The notes under the pieces are model-generated. The model was given only the letters and a program-made list of their open reading frames with translations, did no database searches and was not told where the DNA came from. A stretch of DNA of 19,130 nucleotides. Source: Nostocaceae cyanobacterium CSSed10_463m. Its GTDB lineage: Bacteria; Cyanobacteriota; Cyanobacteriia; Cyanobacteriales; Nostocaceae. Location: NCBI GenBank assembly GCA_003556955.1, contig PWQB01000369.1, positions 1 through 19,130 of the forward strand. Direction: 5' to 3'. The position numbers were made by a program, and so were the translations under genes. Below are positions 15,906-19,130 of the stretch, piece after piece (positions within the stretch are counted from its first letter, which is position 1; every line of letters starts with the position of its first letter).

Positions 15906-16427
15906 ATGGATAAAAATTTAGTCATTATTTATCTCTCAATTTTTGTAGGTCTGCTTTCATTCGCAGTTGTGAATGTTTTCCGCCAAATTTTCAAAACTCG
16001 CAGGCGTGAAAGTGCTTTATCAAGGTTACGCAAGAAATTGGAGAAAGAAAAAGGTACAGCTCAGGAATATTATGAGTTAGCCAGTATTTATTCAGAAAAA
16101 CAAGTATTTTCTCAGGCGATAGTGCTATTTCAAAAAGCTCTAAAAGCTGCCGAAGAAGAAGAAGAAAATAGCGCCCCTATTTACAACGGACTAGGCTATG
16201 TTTACTTTAGCCAAGAGCAATATGATTTAGCAATCCGTCAGTATAAAGAAGCTCTCAAACTTAAACCAGACTACGTGACAGCATTGAACAATCTCGGACA
16301 CGCCTACGAAAAGAAAAAATTAACTGCTCAGGCACTACAAATGTATGAAGAGGCATTAAAATTTGCCCCCAATAATACCACTGCCAAACGTCGGGCTGAA
16401 TCTTTACGACGCTTAGTATCTGTTTGA
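15906..16427 (+). CDS. ycf37: Ycf37-like TPR protein, photosystem I assembly or stability
   Basis: The ATG at 15906 gives a 173-residue protein; a TTG five codons upstream could extend it but has no support. Residues 5-25 are a membrane anchor (VIIYLSIFVGLLSFAVVNVF), then a basic stretch RQIFKTRRR that should stay on the cytoplasmic or stromal side. Three TPR units follow (about 52-85, 91-124, 125-158), the last two with clear YNGLGYVYFSQEQYDLAIRQY and LNNLGHAYEKKK cores. Anchor, size and TPR number match Ycf37 (Slr0171 of Synechocystis), which supports photosystem I assembly or stability. Because TPR proteins are numerous, the orthology is likely rather than certain. Confidence 0.75.
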   Translation: MDKNLVIIYLSIFVGLLSFAVVNVFRQIFKTRRRESALSRLRKKLEKEKGTAQEYYELASIYSEKQVFSQAIVLFQKALKAAEEEEENSAPIYNGLGYVYFSQEQYDLAIRQYKEALKLKPDYVTALNNLGHAYEKKKLTAQALQMYEEALKFAPNNTTAKRRAESLRRLVSV

Positions 16428-16452
16428 TCACTTATCTCCCCTCCTCGCTTGC

Positions 16453-16589
16453 CTACGGTGTACACAGATCCTGAATCAAAGAGAGTTTCCAGTCTGAAAA
16501 ACAAGATTTAAGCGGAAATCCAGTTCCCCTCCTCGCTTGCACCGGAGGGGTTAGGGGGTGGAGTCTCTTAACTTGTGTGTACACCGTAG
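16453..16589. mobile_element. MITE-like element A (137 bp)
   Basis: Perfect 14-bp terminal inverted repeats CTACGGTGTACACA/TGTGTACACCGTAG bound 137 bp with no coding capacity. The flanks CCTCGCTTGC (16443-16452) and CCTCCCTTGC (16590-16599) match in 9 of 10 positions, as expected for an old target-site duplication. Inside lies another copy of the hairpin repeat (16526-16561, CCCCTCC/GGAGGGG arms). Without a related transposase this is a structural call. Confidence 0.5.
16526..16561. repeat. CCCCTCC/GGAGGGG hairpin repeat
   Basis: Seven-bp perfect arms (16526-16532 and 16544-16550) enclose an 11-nt loop containing TCGCTTGC, followed by TTAGGGGGTGG. The same core is found at 9677 and, split by elements A and B, at 16441 onward. 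Dispersed hairpin repeats like this are common in Nostoc-type intergenic DNA. Confidence 0.6.
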
Positions 16590-16603
16590 CCTCCCTTGCG
16601 GGG

Positions 16604-16695
16604 CAATACCTTTCGGTTAAGGGATGTAGAGACGTTCCATGGAACGTCTCTACAAGGGTTTTCGGCTCACGAATTTGCTTAACCGAACAGTATTG
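16604..16695. mobile_element. MITE-like element B (92 bp) with 10-bp flanking duplication
   Basis: Terminal inverted repeats of 18 bp match in 16 positions (left CAATACCTTTCGGTTAAG; right end, read in reverse complement, CAATACTGTTCGGTTAAG). The element is flanked by exact 10-bp direct repeats CCTTGCGGGG (16594-16603 and 16696-16705). A perfect 30-bp palindrome lies inside. It has no coding capacity. This is the layout of a non-autonomous transposable element mobilised in trans. Confidence 0.65.
16625..16654. repeat. perfect 30-bp palindrome
   Basis: The two 15-bp halves are exact reverse complements around a central CCATGG, starting TGTAGAGACGTTCC. It would extrude as a cruciform or fold as an RNA hairpin. 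It sits inside element B, 3 bp from the end of its left inverted repeat. Confidence 0.9.
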
Positions 16696-16761
16696 CCTTG
16701 CGGGGGATCGGGGGTGGGAGTAAATGATTGTGCTAATCGTAACTAATTAACTTGGGCATGA

Positions 16762-17208
16762 ATGATGCTAACTTTAACCCAACTTCACCCCCCTAACCCT
16801 AATGTTTCCGTTACTTTGAACCTAGCACTCACAGCCGAAGAACGCACCCGCAGCCGTCATCGCTTTGAAACAGAGGATGGAAAAGTTGTATTTTTGCGTT
16901 TACCCAGAGGGACATTACTGCGAGATGGTGATATTTTACAAGACGAAACCAATAGCAATTTCATCAGAATTATTGCCAAACCAGAAACAGTTTTAACGGT
17001 TTTTGCTCAAACACCGCTTTTATTAATGCGCGCAGCGTACCATTTGGGAAATCGCCATGTACCTGTAGAAATTACCTCTAGCTATTTACGCCTATTACCA
17101 GATTCAGTTTTACGCACAATGCTGGAACAACTGGGACTAGAAGTTACAGAGGAAACCTTACCATTTCAGCCAGAATTAGGCGCTTATGGACACCATCACC
17201 CTCACTGA
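16762..17208 (+). CDS. ureE: urease accessory protein UreE
   Basis: Nickel-binding metallochaperone of urease maturation. The peptide-binding N-terminal domain includes [16 protein letters not shown] and [17 protein letters not shown]; the metal-binding C-terminal domain includes [18 protein letters not shown] (with the His expected to bind Ni), [17 protein letters not shown], and a short His-rich tail YGHHHPH. UreE passes Ni to UreG. The second of two adjacent ATGs (16765) may be the real start. Length, 148 aa, is normal, although the His tail is shorter than in some species. Its 3' end overlaps ureF by 23 bp, indicating coupled translation. Confidence 0.95.
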   Translation: MMLTLTQLHPPNPNVSVTLNLALTAEERTRSRHRFETEDGKVVFLRLPRGTLLRDGDILQDETNSNFIRIIAKPETVLTVFAQTPLLLMRAAYHLGNRHVPVEITSSYLRLLPDSVLRTMLEQLGLEVTEETLPFQPELGAYGHHHPH

Positions 17209-17875
17209 TGCCAATTTTTTATACATATTACAGTTAGCTAGTCCTGGCTTGCCTGTGGGAGCATATAGCTATTCTGAAGGCTTAGAAATGCTGGTGGAAA
17301 ATGGTACTATTTCAGATCAAGCTAGTCTTAAACATTGGTTAGAAGCAGAATTACATTGTGGGGCAGTTCGGTTAGATGCGGCGGTGATGGTAAGATCCGC
17401 ACAATCGGCGAGTATCGGGGATACTTCAGCTTTATCCCATTGGAATATGTGGTTATCTGCTGCTAGGGAAACCCAAGAATTACGGGCATCTAGTTGGCAG
17501 ATGGGGCGATCGCTTACCCAGTTACTTAGTAAACTACAACCAGAGATTATACCTTTAGTGAATACAGTGGGTAATCCTTGCAATTATGCGATCGCTTTTG
17601 GTATTGCTACAGCTCATTGGCAAATAAATATTCAAGCTGCTTTACTAGCATATCTGCATAGTTGGGCTAGTAATTTGATTACATCTGGAGTGAAACTTAT
17701 TCCCCTTGGTCAAACTGCGGGACAAGAATTATTACTAGAGTTACAACCATTAATTAGCACTGCTGTAGAGAAAATACTAGTTTTAGAAGATGACGAACTC
17801 AGTTGTTGTAGTTGGGGTTTGTCCTTAGCGAGTATGCAGCACGAAACCCAATATACAAGATTGTTTAGGAGTTAG
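17186..17875 (+). CDS. ureF: urease accessory protein UreF
   Basis: A helical 229-residue protein with the UreF hallmarks [20 protein letters not shown] (about 11-30), a middle [17 protein letters not shown] and [28 protein letters not shown]. UreF forms the UreD-UreF-UreG activation complex that delivers nickel to apo-urease and gates the UreG GTPase. The gene begins within ureE and ends 10 bp before ureG, so the three form a tight operon. Confidence 0.95.
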   Translation: MDTITLTDANFLYILQLASPGLPVGAYSYSEGLEMLVENGTISDQASLKHWLEAELHCGAVRLDAAVMVRSAQSASIGDTSALSHWNMWLSAARETQELRASSWQMGRSLTQLLSKLQPEIIPLVNTVGNPCNYAIAFGIATAHWQINIQAALLAYLHSWASNLITSGVKLIPLGQTAGQELLLELQPLISTAVEKILVLEDDELSCCSWGLSLASMQHETQYTRLFRS

Positions 17876-17885
17876 ATAGAGGAAA

Positions 17886-18479
17886 ATGAGTGCATTGCGT
17901 GTTGGGGTAGCTGGCCCTGTGGGTTCGGGAAAGACAGCTTTAGTTGATGCTTTGTGTAAAGCCTTACGTGAAAAGTATCAAATTGCTGTAGTGACCAATG
18001 ATATTTATACCCAAGAAGATGCTCAATTTTTGGTACGTTCTCAAGTCTTGACCAGCGATCGCATTTTGGGAGTAGAAACAGGAGGATGTCCCCACACAGC
18101 AATTCGCGAAGATGCTTCCATGAATTTAGCTGCAATTGAACAATTAGAAAACCAATTTATTGATTTAGACTTAGTATTTTTAGAAAGTGGCGGTGATAAT
18201 TTAGCAGCTACTTTTAGTCCCGAATTAGTAGATTTAACAATTTACGTCATCGATGTAGCGGCTGGTGATAAAATTCCCCGCAAAGGTGGCCCCGGTATTA
18301 CTAAATCTGATTTATTAGTGATTAATAAAATTGACCTTGCACCCTATGTAGGAGCAGATTTAGATGTGATGAAACGAGACACGCAAAAAATGCGCGGTAA
18401 TAAACCTTTTATTTTTACCAATTTAAAGACTCAAACAGGGTTAGCATATGTGATTAAATTTGTATCTTTACATATATAG
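17886..18479 (+). CDS. ureG: urease accessory GTPase UreG
   Basis: SIMIBI-class GTPase that powers nickel insertion. Motifs: P-loop GPVGSGKT (10-17), [29 protein letters not shown] with the nickel-binding Cys68-Pro-His70, ESGGDNLAA, and [10 protein letters not shown] for guanine specificity. All key residues are present. An AGAGGAAA precedes the ATG. Size (197 aa) is close to the family norm; the last residues, [10 protein letters not shown], are a little short and atypical compared with the usual end but do not touch the catalytic core. No ureABC or ureD is in the window, so structural genes must be elsewhere, as in Anabaena sp. PCC 7120 where ureEFG are separate. Confidence 0.97.
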   Translation: MSALRVGVAGPVGSGKTALVDALCKALREKYQIAVVTNDIYTQEDAQFLVRSQVLTSDRILGVETGGCPHTAIREDASMNLAAIEQLENQFIDLDLVFLESGGDNLAATFSPELVDLTIYVIDVAAGDKIPRKGGPGITKSDLLVINKIDLAPYVGADLDVMKRDTQKMRGNKPFIFTNLKTQTGLAYVIKFVSLHI

Positions 18480-18620
18480 AGGTAGTTATGCTTGGTGAGT
18501 AAGCCATCGAAGAGAAGGAAGGAGGATTGCAGAGAGTTATTGCGTAAGTCCTATTACAGTGATTTTCAGCTAAATGAACCACATTTTTATGTTTCACGCA
18601 AAGGCGCATCAGCGAAGCGA

Positions 18621-18646
18621 AGCACGAAGTGCGTTAGGCGCAAAGG
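18621..18646. repeat. second copy of the 26-bp interspersed repeat
   Basis: Identical to 9965-9990, including the GCAC-GAA-GTGC mini-hairpin, and preceded by a related ATCAGCGAAGCG. Here it lies between genes rather than inside one. Confidence 0.75.
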
Positions 18647-18723
18647 AAGAAAGAAATACAGATATCAGCGTGTGGTCTAAATATATGAAAACTGCTGTAA
18701 ATATCATATCCAGGAGAAAAATT

Positions 18724-18749
18724 GTCATTGCGACCGAAGGGAAGCAATC
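18724..18749. repeat. dispersed repeat GTCATTGCG/GAAGCAATC
   Basis: Both conserved ends (9 bp each, 8 bp apart) reappear in reverse complement at 9772-9796 with a 7-bp middle. The middle differs between copies while the ends are identical, which suggests conserved outer ends around a variable centre. Confidence 0.5.
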
Positions 18750-18924
18750 CCAAAACCCCTGTAGTTGTGTCGTTCCACTTTGTTCCACTCTCTAAGAGAC
18801 GCTACACGTAAAGCCTACGGCATATCGTAAGTATTCAGCCAGAATCACAACAAAATCGAGGTTTCAGATTATCCTGAACACAGGTTAGCTAGATAAATGT
18901 AACGTTCAAAAAACAAGCAAAGAG

Positions 18925-18965
18925 AAAAAACAAAAGCCCCTTCAATTGTAGAAGAGGCTCTTGTT
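18925..18965 (-). terminator. rho-independent terminator of the rRNA operon
   Basis: On the minus strand, arms AACAAGAGCCTCTTC and GAAGGGGCTTTTGTT pair over 15 bp (two G-U pairs) around a 7-nt loop and run into six T residues. It lies 15 bp past the 3' end of the 5S rRNA gene, where an rRNA operon should end. Confidence 0.9.
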
Positions 18966-18980
18966 TATTCGATATATAAA

Positions 18981-19097
18981 CCTGGCATCGAGCTATTTTT
19001 GCGTAGGGATACCCCTAAACTATCGTCGCCGCAGCAGCGTTTCACCTCTGAGTTCGGGAAGGGATCAGTGTGGTTCCACCGCGCAATAGACACCAGG
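18981..19097 (-). rRNA. rrf: 5S ribosomal RNA
   Basis: Read on the minus strand, the 117-nt sequence starts CCTGGTGTCTATTGCG and ends GATGCCAGG. The two ends pair over nine positions (two of them G-U) as helix I of 5S rRNA. Internal conserved blocks include GGAACCACACTGATCC, CCCGAACTCAGAGGTGAAAC and the CGACGATAG region. The ends are set by the helix I pairing and could be off by one or two bases. The 23S and 16S genes should lie beyond the right edge, upstream on this strand. Confidence 0.95.
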
Positions 19098-19109
19098 AAA
19101 AACAGTGGT

Positions 19110-19130
19110 CAGTTATCAGTTATCAGTTAT
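19110..19130. repeat. CAGTTAT heptamer tandem repeat at the window edge
   Basis: Three perfect copies of CAGTTAT run to the last base and may continue. They lie in the presumed 23S-5S spacer. Short tandem heptamers are a known class of repeat in heterocyst-forming cyanobacteria. Confidence 0.75.

Larger units (their letters stand above)
16428..16761. repeat. 334-bp repeat-packed spacer before ureE
   Basis: Nearly all of this stretch is repetitive: two copies of the CTCCTCGCTTG hairpin repeat (16441, 16529), an outer element bounded by 14-bp inverted repeats, and an adjacent 92-bp element with an inner 30-bp palindrome, detailed separately. Only about the last 50 bp before ureE look unique and could hold its promoter; no good -35/-10 pair was identified. 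Confidence 0.8.
18480..18924. other. 445-bp spacer between ureG and the 5S gene, filled with repeats
   Basis: No believable gene is present; short open frames here run through repeat DNA and read as basic, low-quality peptides. Recognisable pieces are the 26-bp repeat (18621-18646) shared with 9965-9990, a GTCATTGCG...GAAGCAATC element (18724-18749) that is the inverse of one at 9772-9796, and a GC-rich tail around 18795-18826 (GAGACGCTACACG then GCCTACGGCATATCG) typical of dispersed cyanobacterial repeats. No terminator for ureG was found. Confidence 0.7.

Noticed and set aside
18440..18479. Possible frameshift at the end of ureG
   Set aside because: The tail is slightly short and atypical, but the other downstream frames show no clear UreG continuation, and total length is near the family norm.
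18492..18795. Two overlapping open frames giving basic peptides of 62 and 73 residues downstream of ureG
   Set aside because: Both run through dispersed repeats (18621-18646, 18724-18749), have no recognisable domain, and their composition follows the repeat DNA.

Overview
The window comes from a filamentous, heterocyst-type cyanobacterium (Nostoc, Anabaena or a close relative). The evidence is the frequent octamer GCGATCGC (the HIP1 motif of cyanobacteria), cyanobacterial marker genes (a Rubisco assembly factor Raf1, a Ycf37-like photosystem I factor, the phylloquinone methyltransferase MenG), and many short interspersed repeats between and even inside genes. Identifications are by reading translations and motifs; no database search was run.

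Layout. (1) 1-744 holds the 3' part of an ADP-ribosylglycohydrolase-like gene, followed by a large membrane HD phosphodiesterase of the PgpH type (902-3535). (2) A minus-strand block (6657-3600) carries a REC-GAF response regulator, menG and a DUF445 membrane protein, probably read in that order. (3) The plus-strand raf1 gene starts after a 343-bp divergent intergenic region. (4) A minus-strand pentapeptide-repeat protein with an N-terminal helix-turn-helix-like module (9582-8182) sits next to the remains of a small gene split by an interspersed repeat (about 9728-10085). (5) A GT39-type membrane glycosyltransferase (minus) and a UvrD-type helicase (plus) are divergent. The helicase carries an in-frame insertion that looks like translated intergenic repeat DNA. 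(6) rpmI-rplT and a periplasmic solute-binding protein form a tight group, followed by the Ycf37-like gene. (7) A repeat-dense 334-bp spacer contains two MITE-like elements, apparently inserted side by side into one older hairpin repeat, each with about 10-bp flanking duplications. (8) ureE-ureF-ureG overlap or nearly abut, without the urease structural genes. (9) A repeat-filled spacer leads to a 5S rRNA gene on the minus strand with its terminator, the tail of an rRNA operon entering from the right edge.

Most genes here are housekeeping: second-messenger turnover, quinone and Rubisco biogenesis, ribosome, and nickel delivery to urease. No complete new defence or mobile system was recognised. 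The unusual content is repeat biology: repeats inserted in repeats, a repeat that split a gene, and a repeat apparently domesticated as coding sequence in a helicase. The pentapeptide protein with its HTH-like N-terminus is the least understood intact gene.
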